NCBI GenBank assembly: GCA_964549785.1
Contig: CAZJXA010000181.1
Span: forward strand, 1-6,754
Direction of reading: 5' to 3'
Length of the DNA stretch: 6,754 bases
Origin: JBEIUO01 sp964549785
GTDB taxonomy: Bacteria; Planctomycetota; Phycisphaerae; Phycisphaerales; UBA1924
Shown here: piece by piece, positions 1 through 6,343 of the stretch
Numbering within the stretch: the stretch's first letter is position 1
How the letters are laid out: every line of letters starts with the position of its first letter
Program-made: the position numbers and the translations under genes
Notes under the pieces: model-generated
Told to the model about the DNA's origin: nothing
The model's input: the letters and a program-made list of their open reading frames with translations, nothing else
The model's database searches: none

Positions 1-63
1 GGAATCGAACCTTCAACCTTTGGCTTCGGAGGCCAACGCTCTATCCAATTGAGCTACGAGCAC
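1..63 (-). tRNA. tRNA-Arg(CCG), 3' end cut by the window edge
   Basis: Read on the minus strand from position 63, the sequence gives a 7-base acceptor 5' strand (GTGCTCG), the TA at tRNA positions 8-9, a D arm (GCTC...GAGC enclosing AATTGGATA), an anticodon arm TTGGC-CTCCGAA-GCCAA, a variable loop AGGTT, and the start of the T arm (GAAGG-TTCGATT-CC). The anticodon is CCG (plus-strand positions 29 to 27), which reads the arginine codon CGG. The 3' half of the T stem, the acceptor 3' strand and any encoded CCA lie left of the window. All visible stems pair perfectly, so it looks functional. It points away from the transporter gene that follows. Confidence 0.95.
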
Positions 64-80
64 CAGATTTTCAGTGCCCG

Positions 81-109
81 ATGCTACGATCGCCGCCCGC
101 CGCGGGCAA
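81..109 (-). promoter_or_regulatory. Probable sigma-70-type promoter of the tRNA-Arg gene
   Basis: On the minus strand a -35-like TTGCCC (109-104) is followed by a 17-base spacer and a -10-like TAGCAT (86-81). Each matches the consensus hexamer at 4 of 6 positions. The -10 ends 17 bases before the mature tRNA 5' end, leaving room for a short leader trimmed by RNase P. The bases just after the -10 (CGGGC) form a G/C-rich discriminator of the kind seen in stringently controlled stable-RNA promoters. This is inferred from pattern and spacing only. Confidence 0.45.
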
Positions 110-168
110 CTCTGGCCGGGGGCCTTTGCTCTCAATCCCGCTTCAGGACGGCAATCGCCAATCGCCTC

Positions 169-1473
169 ATGCCCGACCCCGAACCGATACACCCGCCAAC
201 GCCGGTTTCCCCCACCGTCCAATCCGCCCGCTCGTTCGCGATCGGTGCCCCCGAGATTGCTCCGCATGCCTTCACGTTTCTCAACAGTTTCTGCACCACC
301 ATCCTGACCACCGCGATTTTCTTCCTCACCAAGAACGCGTATGACTTTTCGCGCACGATGAACTTTGCCTTGGCGGTGCTGTTGGGCGTTACCTACATCG
401 TCGGGGCCAAGTTCGCGGGTCCGACGATTCGTTGGACGCTTCGGACGATTCCCGGGTCTTCATCCCGCGGCATCCTCGCCATCCTGATGGTCGCCTTGAC
501 GGTCTTGTGCATCATTCCGTTGGCGGTTCAGCGACTGTGGCCGGGGTCGGGGACGTGGCCCATCTGGGTGGTGATCGGCGTGTACAGCCCGCTGACCGGG
601 GTGCTGTGGCCGCTCGTCGAGAGTTTCATCGCGGGTGGCAAGCGCGGTCGGCGGCTAGTGCGTTCGATGGGCCTGTGGAACGTCAACTGGTCTTCCGCCG
701 GCGCGATCGCGTCGATCGCCTGCGCTCCTCTCGTCGCCGGTTACCCGCTTGAAGGCATGGCGATGTTGGGCGGCATTCACCTCGCCTCCGTCATCTTTCT
801 TCGTTTCTTTCCGCCGAACCCGGCCCCGCACGGCGATGGGTCGCACGAGCCCCATCCGCCCCATTATGCGGCCTTGCTCGTCGCATTCCGGATGCTGCTG
901 CCGGCGTCGTACGTCGCTTCGAGCGCGCTGATGCCGCTGCTCCCCACCCTCACTGAGAACCTGAACGTGGTGCCGGTGCTGCACACAGTCATCACCGCCA
1001 TTTATCTCGCCACCCGCTCGCTCACGTTCCTGGGCTTCCAGTTTTTGCGTGGGTGGCACGGAAGGTGGTGGCCGGCGATCGTGTGCCCGACGTTGCTCAT
1101 CGTCGGGTTCGCGTTCGTGGTTTTCGCCGGCCGCAGCGCCGATGCGTTCGGCGCTGCTGCGGGGTGGACATCGCTCATCGGCGGCCTGATCGCCTTCGGC
1201 GTGGGCATGGCGGGGATTTACTCCGCCGCGCTCTATTACGCCATGGAGGTAGGGAATGCCCAGGTTGATGCCGGCGGGGCCCACGAGACGCTAATCGGCG
1301 TCGGATACACCATCGGGCCCGCGTTGGGGCTGGGGGCGGCTTTGGCCATCGACGCTGGTCGGTTGGCTCCGGGTGCGTTTGAACCTGTTGTTCTCTCGGG
1401 AGTCGCTCTGGTGGTGGTCGCCGTGGCCGTCGTGGTCGGTGCTCGCGTCCGACGGGAAACCCGCGTGAAATAG
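169..1473 (+). CDS. MFS-like 12-helix transporter, substrate unknown
   Basis: This encodes a 434-residue polytopic inner-membrane protein. Hydrophobic segments lie near residues 33-54, 63-83, 101-121, 130-152, 172-192, 195-213, 233-258, 266-292, 299-320, 330-360, 373-393 and 404-424. That gives twelve helices in two sets of six, split by a His/Pro-rich loop at 214-232 (GDGSHEPHPPH), which is the layout of the major facilitator superfamily. The helix-4 region (YSPLTGVLWPLVESF, from 139) and the helix-10 region (IYSAALYYAMEVG, 350-362) occupy corresponding places in the two halves, as expected from the family's internal duplication. The canonical MFS motif A (G-x-x-x-D-R-x-G-R) between helices 2 and 3 is not recognisable, so substrate and direction of transport cannot be assigned. 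The frame is open back to position 49, but that start lies inside the tRNA gene. ATG 169 gives a normal soluble N-terminus (MPDPEPIHPP) before helix 1. No clear Shine-Dalgarno sequence precedes it. Confidence 0.8.
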   Translation: MPDPEPIHPPTPVSPTVQSARSFAIGAPEIAPHAFTFLNSFCTTILTTAIFFLTKNAYDFSRTMNFALAVLLGVTYIVGAKFAGPTIRWTLRTIPGSSSRGILAILMVALTVLCIIPLAVQRLWPGSGTWPIWVVIGVYSPLTGVLWPLVESFIAGGKRGRRLVRSMGLWNVNWSSAGAIASIACAPLVAGYPLEGMAMLGGIHLASVIFLRFFPPNPAPHGDGSHEPHPPHYAALLVAFRMLLPASYVASSALMPLLPTLTENLNVVPVLHTVITAIYLATRSLTFLGFQFLRGWHGRWWPAIVCPTLLIVGFAFVVFAGRSADAFGAAAGWTSLIGGLIAFGVGMAGIYSAALYYAMEVGNAQVDAGGAHETLIGVGYTIGPALGLGAALAIDAGRLAPGAFEPVVLSGVALVVVAVAVVVGARVRRETRVK

Positions 1474-1734
1474 AGCGCCGGCCCCCCGGTGACGAACCGG
1501 AGTCCGAAAACACCCGTAGATGTCGGCGGGAGCCGTTATGATGACCGTGGGGTCGGAGTTTCGTCGTGGGCGCATCAATGTGCTCGGGAGCGATGTCCGA
1601 TTGAGATCGGCCAAGAGATGGATCGTCCGCCCGGTGGGCGGCTTCCGGTTGTCTCGGGGTTGGTGTTCGGAATGGCTTGTGAAGGCTGATGTTCCGAGGG
1701 CGAAACGGATTTCCCTCGCCGAGGAGATGGGCGA
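1474..1734 (+). other. Leader region before the protease gene, with a doubtful small ORF
   Basis: The segment separates the transporter from the protease. A short inverted repeat, CCGGT-GACGA-ACCGG (1486-1500), sits 12 bases after the transporter stop. It has no T-run after it, so it is at most a weak terminator. A -10-like TATGAT (1537-1542) has no convincing -35 partner. A 72-codon frame opens at ATG 1520 and ends at 1738 with its TGA overlapping the protease ATG (ATGA). Its product is Arg-rich and matches no family I know. By hand count, about 69% of its codons end in G or C, which neither proves nor excludes coding. I treat the region as 5' untranslated sequence, with the small ORF as an open possibility. 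Confidence 0.5.
1721..1726 (+). promoter_or_regulatory. Shine-Dalgarno sequence of the S41 protease gene
   Basis: GAGGAG ends 8 bases before ATG 1735, a near-ideal anti-16S match and spacing. It fixes the protease start at 1735. It is one of only two strong Shine-Dalgarno sites in the window; the other precedes the minus-strand methyltransferase. Confidence 0.8.
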
Positions 1735-4014
1735 ATGAGTGAGAACTGTCGGGGTGGCAGCGTTGGACGTTTGATTGTGGCCGCGGGAACGTGCTTGGCC
1801 GTCTTCGCCGGGCTGGCGCAGGGCCAGTTTGACGGGGCGAAGTCCCCCACCGCCGCCGCGATTAGCACTGCTCCGGTCGCCGATGACTGGTCTTCGCGGA
1901 TATGGGCGGCCGGACGGGGGGGTGACGAGGCCGCGTTCTTGACGACCTTGGGGGCACTATCGCGCGAACACGGCGCGGACGCCGGCACCGCGATCGGTGG
2001 TCTGGCTGCATCCGGGGAGCAACTTCGGGCCCACTTTGCCCAGCGCGAGAGCGACCGTTCGTCCCGCGCCGCCGAACTGCAGGAGGAACTTGGCAAACAT
2101 CTGGCGGAGCCCGAAACCGACCTGATGCTCGCCAAGTCGCTTCGGTCCGTGATCGAACTTGAGATGATCGCCATCAAGAAAGGCGAGACGCTGGCCGATC
2201 CGCGGATCAGCCCCCTTATTGCCCGCGCGTTGGTCGCCGCCCACGCCGCCGAGGCTCGCGGCGAGATTCTTAGGGCGAGTGAATTGTTTGTTCTGCTGAA
2301 CGCGCTCTACGAGGAACCGGGGACGTATCTGCCGGATGTCGAACGGATGAACACGCGGCTCTCGATGCTGCGGCTATACGCCCCCCGTCGGCTCTATGAC
2401 ATGCGTGTCGAGCGCTCCAAGTTGGTGGGCGAAGAGAGCAAGATGGCTCCGTACAACCCGCTCGGGGACGATTATACGGAGAAACTAAAGGACATCGACC
2501 AGACCATGGTGCTGCGAGCCGTGGCCCGCTCGGTCCTCCATGTGGAGAAGCCCCGTCTGACTGATTTACTCGTCGGCGGATTGCTGAACGTGCGGACGCT
2601 GCTCACCACCGCCGATCTCGATGCAACGTTCCCCACGTTCGCCGACGATGCCAAATCGGACGTGATGCTGGCCTTTCTGGATTCCGAGATTCAAACGCTG
2701 AAGCGCACGCCGCCGATCAGCGATGTCCGGGACGTGAATAGCCTGATCGACCGCATGAAGCGGGCCAACAACGCATCCGTCGACGTCCCCACCCAAGTGC
2801 TTCTGCACGAGTTTGGGAACGGGGTCATGTCACCTTTGGACGACTATTCGGTGGTGATCTGGCCGGATGAGGTCCGACGTTTCGAGAAGAACACGCAGGG
2901 CAAGTTTGTCGGCGTCGGGATCCAGATCGAGTACGATGAAACCTCGAGGATCCGCGTTGCGACCCCGTTGGAGGGCACACCCGCGCAGCGGGCGGGCGTT
3001 CACACCGGCGACGTGCTGATGGCGGTGAACGGGCAGAACGTCTACGGCCTGACGCTCGACCAGGCGGTTGACGTTATCACGGGCCCGGCCGGGACGCCGG
3101 TGACGCTCACGATGGAACGAAAGAATCCGGACGATGCCGAGGCCAAGCCAGAAAGCATCGACTTTGCCCTCACCCGCAGCATTATTAACGTCATCACCGT
3201 GAAGGGCTGGAAGCGTGTCAACGCTCGCGAGGACGGCTGGGACTGGTTCATCGACCGCGAGAACGGCATCGGGTACGTCCGGCTGCTGCAGTTCACCGAC
3301 ACCACCACCGACGAATTGTCACGGGCTATTTCCGACATGCAGGCTGTGGGCCTGAAGGGCCTGGTCTTCGACCTGCGCTTCAATCCGGGCGGGCTGATGG
3401 ACCAGGCGGTGAAAGTGGCCCGCAAGTTCATCGCTGCTGAGGGCGAAATCGTCATGTCGCGCAACTCAGCGGGGGTCATCGAGAACCCCGAACGCACCCG
3501 CCCCGCGCAGGCGGTCCTCGCCAGCACTCCGGTGGTGATGCTGATCAACGAAGGCTCGGCCTCGGCCAGCGAGATTGTGTCGGGTGCGGTCTCCTGCTAC
3601 AGCAGGACCGGCGACGCGGATGTGCTGCTGCTGGGCGACCGCAGTTTCGGAAAGGGCAGCGTCCAGAACGTCTGGCGTCTCACGTCCGCTTCCCACTTGA
3701 AACTCACCGTCCAGTACTACATGCTCCCCGACAAGTCGATCATCCACCGCCGCCCGGGCGCTTCGACCTGGGGCGTTGAACCCGACTTCACGGTCGATCT
3801 TCTGCCCAAACAGATGACCGACGCCCTCACGCTCCGCCGCGATGCCGACATCATTCCGATGAACGAGAACGGCATCATCGAAGGCGAACTGGCGGGGCGG
3901 AAGAATCCGGACGACCTGATCACCAAAGGGACCGACCTCCAACTGGAAACCGCGCTCTTCCTGCTGAAGTCACGGACGCTTCAGACCCCGAACCAGGCGC
4001 TGAAGGGCGAGTAG
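1735..4014 (+). CDS. Exported S41-family C-terminal processing protease with PDZ domain
   Basis: This 759-residue protein is a carboxyl-terminal processing serine protease (CtpA/Prc type). Such enzymes cut envelope proteins from their C-terminal end using a PDZ domain to grip the substrate tail. Residues 1-30 form a Sec signal peptide: positively charged start, hydrophobic core from about 13 to 28, and a likely cut after A28-Q-G30. Residues about 75-345 are a helical, charged N-terminal region of unknown role. The family's pre-PDZ signature follows (MSPLDDYS, 365-372), then the PDZ domain (about 380-465, including GVGIQIE at 393-399 and AGVHTGDVLMAVNG at 420-433). The S41 core has DLRFNPGG (546-553) and NEGSASASE (605-613). 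Compared with known S41 enzymes, the catalytic serine is S610, the lysine is K640 (SFGKG) and the glutamine is Q644. All are present, so it should be active. The Ser-Lys distance is 30 residues, against 25 in E. coli Prc and Bacillus CtpB, through a longer loop near 620-630. The protein most likely acts in the periplasm. Its substrate is unknown. Confidence 0.93.
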   Translation: MSENCRGGSVGRLIVAAGTCLAVFAGLAQGQFDGAKSPTAAAISTAPVADDWSSRIWAAGRGGDEAAFLTTLGALSREHGADAGTAIGGLAASGEQLRAHFAQRESDRSSRAAELQEELGKHLAEPETDLMLAKSLRSVIELEMIAIKKGETLADPRISPLIARALVAAHAAEARGEILRASELFVLLNALYEEPGTYLPDVERMNTRLSMLRLYAPRRLYDMRVERSKLVGEESKMAPYNPLGDDYTEKLKDIDQTMVLRAVARSVLHVEKPRLTDLLVGGLLNVRTLLTTADLDATFPTFADDAKSDVMLAFLDSEIQTLKRTPPISDVRDVNSLIDRMKRANNASVDVPTQVLLHEFGNGVMSPLDDYSVVIWPDEVRRFEKNTQGKFVGVGIQIEYDETSRIRVATPLEGTPAQRAGVHTGDVLMAVNGQNVYGLTLDQAVDVITGPAGTPVTLTMERKNPDDAEAKPESIDFALTRSIINVITVKGWKRVNAREDGWDWFIDRENGIGYVRLLQFTDTTTDELSRAISDMQAVGLKGLVFDLRFNPGGLMDQAVKVARKFIAAEGEIVMSRNSAGVIENPERTRPAQAVLASTPVVMLINEGSASASEIVSGAVSCYSRTGDADVLLLGDRSFGKGSVQNVWRLTSASHLKLTVQYYMLPDKSIIHRRPGASTWGVEPDFTVDLLPKQMTDALTLRRDADIIPMNENGIIEGELAGRKNPDDLITKGTDLQLETALFLLKSRTLQTPNQALKGE

Positions 4015-4131
4015 TACGAACTTCATTCACGTTCTGGGCTCGATCCGAGATGAGATGGCTCGCCGCCGGAACGCAGAATCTTCGTAGAAATCCGTGGATT
4101 GAGAGCACACTCAAGTGAATCCCTTCGGTCT

Positions 4132-4187
4132 CTGGGATCTCTGACACTCGGCGGCGGGTGCGTGTTCGAGCGCGCGAAGTGTCCCAG
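4132..4187. repeat. Nested inverted repeat (possible stem-loop)
   Basis: The outer arms CTGGGA (4132-4137) and TCCCAG (4182-4187) are perfectly complementary. GACACT (4143-4148) and AGTGTC (4178-4183) form a second perfect pair that shares two bases with the outer right arm, so the two pairings compete at their junction. Inside, GCGTG (4160-4164) can pair with CGCGC (4171-4175, one G-T wobble) around the loop TTCGAG. The stem starts about 117 bases after the protease stop. It could end or stabilise the protease transcript, but no T-run follows. Confidence 0.4.
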
Positions 4188-4212
4188 GTGCATAAGAACC
4201 CTTCGGCCAGCC

Positions 4213-4234
4213 GCCGACGCGTGAACGCGCCGGC
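4213..4234 (-). repeat. Compact 9-bp GC-rich hairpin
   Basis: GCCGACGCG (4213-4221) and CGCGCCGGC (4226-4234) flank the 4-base loop TGAA. In a plus-strand transcript one pair is an A-C mismatch. In a minus-strand transcript the same pair becomes a G-U wobble and the 9-bp stem is complete, so the structure fits better in RNA read from the minus strand, that is, downstream of the methyltransferase gene. No U-run follows on that strand, so a classical Rho-independent terminator is not supported. Confidence 0.45.
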
Positions 4235-4318
4235 AAAATGAAAGCGGGCAAGACGTAAGGAATGCCCTTCGAGATTCTCGGACGGGTATCCGATTGGCCG
4301 TATAACCGGCTGCGTCGC

Positions 4319-4340
4319 CCGAACTCCCGACGGACGTTCA
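4319..4340 (+). repeat. 22-bp hairpin-forming direct repeat, copy 1
   Basis: The 22 bases are CC followed by GAACTCCCGACGGACGTTCA, and they recur without change at 5258-5279 in the same orientation. Within the unit GAAC pairs with GTTC and TCC with GGA around a CGAC loop, leaving one bulged C, so it is an imperfect palindrome. This copy lies 18 bases downstream of the methyltransferase stop codon. The short length, hairpin form and intergenic position resemble a dispersed REP-like element. Membership in a genome-wide family is inferred. Confidence 0.7.
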
Positions 4341-4358
4341 CGATCGTGCGTGCGGGCA

Positions 4359-5030
4359 CTACGCCCGGCGGGCCATCGGCCGCGGGGTGCCCCGGAAGAT
4401 CATTACGTTCTCGTGAAGGAACGATGGAATCTTCGGACTCTTCAATCGTTCGGCGAACGCCCGCGCAGCGGCGTCGTCGAGCGCATACGCCCGCGCGGCA
4501 AATTTTTCAATCCAGTAGGTCTTGGGCTGCTCGTTCACATGCCCCTGCCCACCCTGCCCGGGCTTGGCCGCTGTCACCACGAGCAAAGGTGCCACCGCAA
4601 CCATGTAGTCGACGAACGCGTCCGCCAGGGAGGGAGGAATGTGTTCGGCGACTTCCAGGCTGAAGCCAAGGTCAAAGGTTCGCGTCGGCGCTGTTTCGGG
4701 CTTCGTTACATCAAAGGGGCGAGCCTTTACGCCCTGCAGCCTTGCGATCGTTCGGCCCAGGCGGGCGTATTCGCCCGCATATACCTCCAGCCCGCGACGC
4801 TGCAACTCCGCCGAGTATCCGCCAGCTCCGCAGCCGATGTCCGCGACCGTCTTGACATGCCCGAAAACGGAACAGACGGCGTCCGCGAAAACCGGGGCGC
4901 TCAGCCGAGCCACTCGGAAAAAGAGGTAGAAGACCCCGGGGTTATAAATCAAGGCTTGGCTGCCGATACGCTCACCAAAGCGCGAAAGAGCCAACGCCGC
5001 CGCGAGACCTTTGCCGCCAATGATCGCCAT
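4359..5030 (-). CDS. Class I SAM-dependent methyltransferase, probably glycan-linked
   Basis: This 223-residue protein has the Rossmann-type SAM-binding signature. Motif I is VADIGCGAG (62-70). An acidic residue after strand 2 (E87 in VYAGEYA) is placed to bind the ribose of SAM, and a later stretch TFDLGFSLEVAEHI (118-131) matches motifs II/III of the family. A GGQGHVNEQPKTYW block (160-173) resembles a signature I associate with small methyltransferases encoded in polysaccharide clusters, where the acceptor is usually a sugar; the exact substrate here is unknown. Residues 1-60 form a helical, partly hydrophobic N-terminal cap without a signal peptide, so the enzyme is cytoplasmic. ATG 5030 is preceded by GAGGAG at 9 bases. 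The gene is divergent from the GT2/FkbM pair and bracketed by two copies of a 22-base hairpin repeat. The methyltransferase call is firm; the glycan role rests on context. Confidence 0.88.
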   Translation of the reverse strand: MAIIGGKGLAAALALSRFGERIGSQALIYNPGVFYLFFRVARLSAPVFADAVCSVFGHVKTVADIGCGAGGYSAELQRRGLEVYAGEYARLGRTIARLQGVKARPFDVTKPETAPTRTFDLGFSLEVAEHIPPSLADAFVDYMVAVAPLLVVTAAKPGQGGQGHVNEQPKTYWIEKFAARAYALDDAAARAFAERLKSPKIPSFLHENVMIFRGTPRPMARRA

Positions 5031-5039
5031 CGTTGCGCT

Positions 5040-5045
5040 CTCCTC
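5040..5045 (-). promoter_or_regulatory. Shine-Dalgarno sequence of the minus-strand methyltransferase
   Basis: Read on the minus strand this is GAGGAG, 9 bases before ATG 5030. It supports that start rather than any internal ATG. Confidence 0.75.
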
Positions 5046-5257
5046 GAAGATATCGTTTCAAGTTTCCACCCCGGACGGTGACGACCAAAACGCCTGATCA
5101 GTATCCGGAGTGCCGCGCGACGCGATTATCCATGGGGACAAGCACTCGCAAAGAGTGAACAGGGTAGGCAGGACGGGCTTTGACCGGCCGGAGAGAGACG
5201 CCACCAAAGCGTCGGAAGTCGACCTCGGCGTCGGCTGCCTTCCCCCAAGGTGGTCCG

Positions 5258-5279
5258 CCGAACTCCCGACGGACGTTCA
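5258..5279 (+). repeat. 22-bp hairpin-forming direct repeat, copy 2
   Basis: All 22 bases are identical to 4319-4340, in the same orientation, 939 bases away start to start. Flanking bases diverge at once on both sides, so the conserved unit is the hairpin itself. This copy lies 41 bases upstream of the GT2 start codon. Confidence 0.7.
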
Positions 5280-5287
5280 AGCGTCGA

Positions 5288-5317
5288 GGCTATCCTTGGC
5301 CCCTTTCGCTGATAGCC
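5288..5317 (+). repeat. Inverted repeat abutting the GT2 start codon
   Basis: GGCTATC (5288-5294) and GATAGCC (5311-5317) are perfect 7-base complements separated by 16 bases. The right arm ends 3 bases before ATG 5321 and occupies the place where a Shine-Dalgarno sequence would be. It could be an RNA stem that affects initiation, an operator for a dimeric regulator, or chance. Confidence 0.4.
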
Positions 5318-5320
5318 CCA

Positions 5321-6343
5321 ATGACGACCGCCGAACCATCGACGACGAACCCCGGCCCGGCTCCCCTGGCCAGTGTGGTGATTTCGACCAAGAGTCGCAA
5401 GGACGAACTTCGCCACGCCCTGAAAAGTTGTGTTGCCCAGGATGGGTTTTCCACCGGCGAGATCGAGGTTTTAGTCATCGACGACGGTTCGACCGACGGC
5501 ACCGCCGACGTCGTTCGATCGGAATTCCCTGACGTCCGCTTGGTGCGCTTTGAACAGTCGGAGGGCCTGATCGTCCAACGGAACCGGGGCGTCGAGCTCG
5601 CGCGGGCCCCGATCGCGATCATCATCGACGACGATGCTCTCTTCTCGACCCCGAACGTCGTCCGGGGGATCGTCGCGGACTTTGACCACGCCCGCGTCGG
5701 GGCGCTCGCCGTCCCGATGCACGACATGTGCTATCCAGATACTTCCCTGAAGCAGCGGGCTCCGGACGACCATGACGTCTGGGTGATGGCCCACTTCAAG
5801 GGGACCGCCCAGGCCCTCCGCCGCAGCGTCTTCCAACGGGTTGGAGGCTTTCGGGCTTCGTTGGTCCACCAGTGCGAGGAAATGGATTACTGCCTGCGGA
5901 TGCTCGCTGCGGGGTATGTGGTCCGGGCTGGCCGGGGCGATCCGATCCACCACTTTGAATCGGTTCGCCGGGACAAGACGCGCCAGATGCGTTTCAACGC
6001 ACGGAATCACATCCTGGGACTATGGCACAACGTCCCCATGCCGATGTTTTTGTGGCGGCTGCCCGCGGTCGTCGCCCAGATCATCGTCTTTGGAATCCGG
6101 CTGGGTTATATCAAGGCTACCGCCCACGGCTTCTGGCAGGCGTTCAAGGGGATCGTGAGTGGAAAGGAGCCGCGCCGGCCCGTCACCGCCGACCAGTTCC
6201 GGCTCTTCCGCCACCTTTGGAAGGCTGCGCCGATGCGGCTGGCCGAGCTTCCGCTCGTTTCATTCCCGCCGGGCCAGCCACTCGATGTCGCGGCACCGTC
6301 GATTGCTTCCCACTCACCCACTACGGCGAAGGCTGAACCATGA
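5321..6343 (+). CDS. GT2-family glycosyltransferase
   Basis: This 340-residue protein is an inverting, GT-A-fold family 2 glycosyltransferase that moves a sugar from a nucleotide-sugar donor to a growing glycan. It has the N-terminal strand SVVISTKSR (18-26), the nucleotide-binding VIDDGSTDGT (52-61), the metal-binding DDD (103-105, in IIIDDDALF), a GG-F acceptor region (175-177) and EEMDYCLRM (186-194), where the ED-type motif holds the likely catalytic base. HH (210-211) and RNHILGLWHNVP (228-239) follow, as in many rhamnosyl- or galactosyl-type GT2 enzymes, but the donor cannot be read from sequence. A hydrophobic stretch at 240-262 probably contacts the membrane. The C-terminal 30 residues are Pro/Ser-rich and likely disordered. 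ATG 5321 is chosen because the family domain begins about 17 residues later and the upstream extension contains a repeat. There is no Shine-Dalgarno sequence at this start. The stop overlaps the next start (ATGA, 6340-6343). Confidence 0.9.
   Translation: MTTAEPSTTNPGPAPLASVVISTKSRKDELRHALKSCVAQDGFSTGEIEVLVIDDGSTDGTADVVRSEFPDVRLVRFEQSEGLIVQRNRGVELARAPIAIIIDDDALFSTPNVVRGIVADFDHARVGALAVPMHDMCYPDTSLKQRAPDDHDVWVMAHFKGTAQALRRSVFQRVGGFRASLVHQCEEMDYCLRMLAAGYVVRAGRGDPIHHFESVRRDKTRQMRFNARNHILGLWHNVPMPMFLWRLPAVVAQIIVFGIRLGYIKATAHGFWQAFKGIVSGKEPRRPVTADQFRLFRHLWKAAPMRLAELPLVSFPPGQPLDVAAPSIASHSPTTAKAEP
6328..6332 (+). promoter_or_regulatory. Weak Shine-Dalgarno sequence of the FkbM gene, inside the GT2 gene
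   Basis: GAAGG lies 7 bases before ATG 6340 within the last codons of the GT2 gene. With the ATGA overlap it suggests translational coupling of the two genes. Confidence 0.45.

Larger units (their letters stand above)
4015..4358. other. Convergent intergenic region with inverted repeats, no convincing gene
   Basis: The 344 bases lie between the stop codons of the plus-strand protease and the minus-strand methyltransferase, so both transcripts must end here. No classical hairpin-plus-T-run terminator is visible on either strand. The region instead holds a nested inverted repeat (4132-4187), a compact GC hairpin (4213-4234) and one copy of a 22-base hairpin repeat (4319-4340). CCCTTCGG occurs twice (near 4121 and 4200). 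An open frame on the minus strand (4359-4111) starts at a GTG touching the methyltransferase stop. Its product is Arg/Pro-rich and runs straight through all the hairpins, so I do not call it a gene. Confidence 0.6.
5046..5320. other. Divergent intergenic region between the methyltransferase and GT2 genes
   Basis: The segment must hold promoters for both directions, but I find no convincing -35/-10 pair on either strand. It contains a small perfect hairpin (CACTC-GCAAA-GAGTG, 5143-5157), the second 22-base repeat (5258-5279) and an inverted repeat next to the GT2 start (5288-5317). The GT2 frame is open back to ATG 5180, but the stretch 5180-5320 would encode an Arg/Pro-rich tail and includes the repeat, so it is read as non-coding. 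Confidence 0.55.

Noticed and set aside
49..168. N-terminal extension of the transporter frame from ATG 49
   Set aside because: The ATG lies inside the tRNA-Arg gene and the added residues are an Arg-rich tail unlike a transporter N-terminus; ATG 169 is preferred.
655..1284. 209-codon minus-strand frame inside the transporter gene
   Set aside because: It is the antisense shadow of a clear membrane-protein gene: Arg/His/Glu-rich composition typical of the reverse strand of GC-rich coding DNA, with no domain.
1486..1500. Hairpin after the transporter as a Rho-independent terminator
   Set aside because: The stem is only five base pairs and is followed by AGTCCGAAAA rather than a T-run.
3121..3915. 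Repeated 14-base string AAGAATCCGGACGA at 3121 and 3901 in the protease gene
   Set aside because: It encodes the short peptide KNPDD twice in unrelated parts of the protein (after the PDZ domain and near the C-terminus) with no wider similarity; most likely chance.
4111..4359. 82-codon minus-strand frame whose GTG overlaps the methyltransferase stop (TAGTG)
   Set aside because: It has a low-complexity Arg/Pro-rich product, no family likeness, and runs through three inverted repeats. Its NVRREFG segment is just the translated 22-base repeat and recurs at copy 2.
4350..5081. 243-codon plus-strand frame opposite the methyltransferase
   Set aside because: The minus strand carries intact SAM-binding motifs and a good Shine-Dalgarno sequence; the plus-strand product shows no family features.
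5180..5320. 47-residue N-terminal extension of the GT2 frame
   Set aside because: It contains the 22-base repeat and an inverted repeat and would put an unusual basic tail before the GT2 domain. The domain begins normally after ATG 5321.
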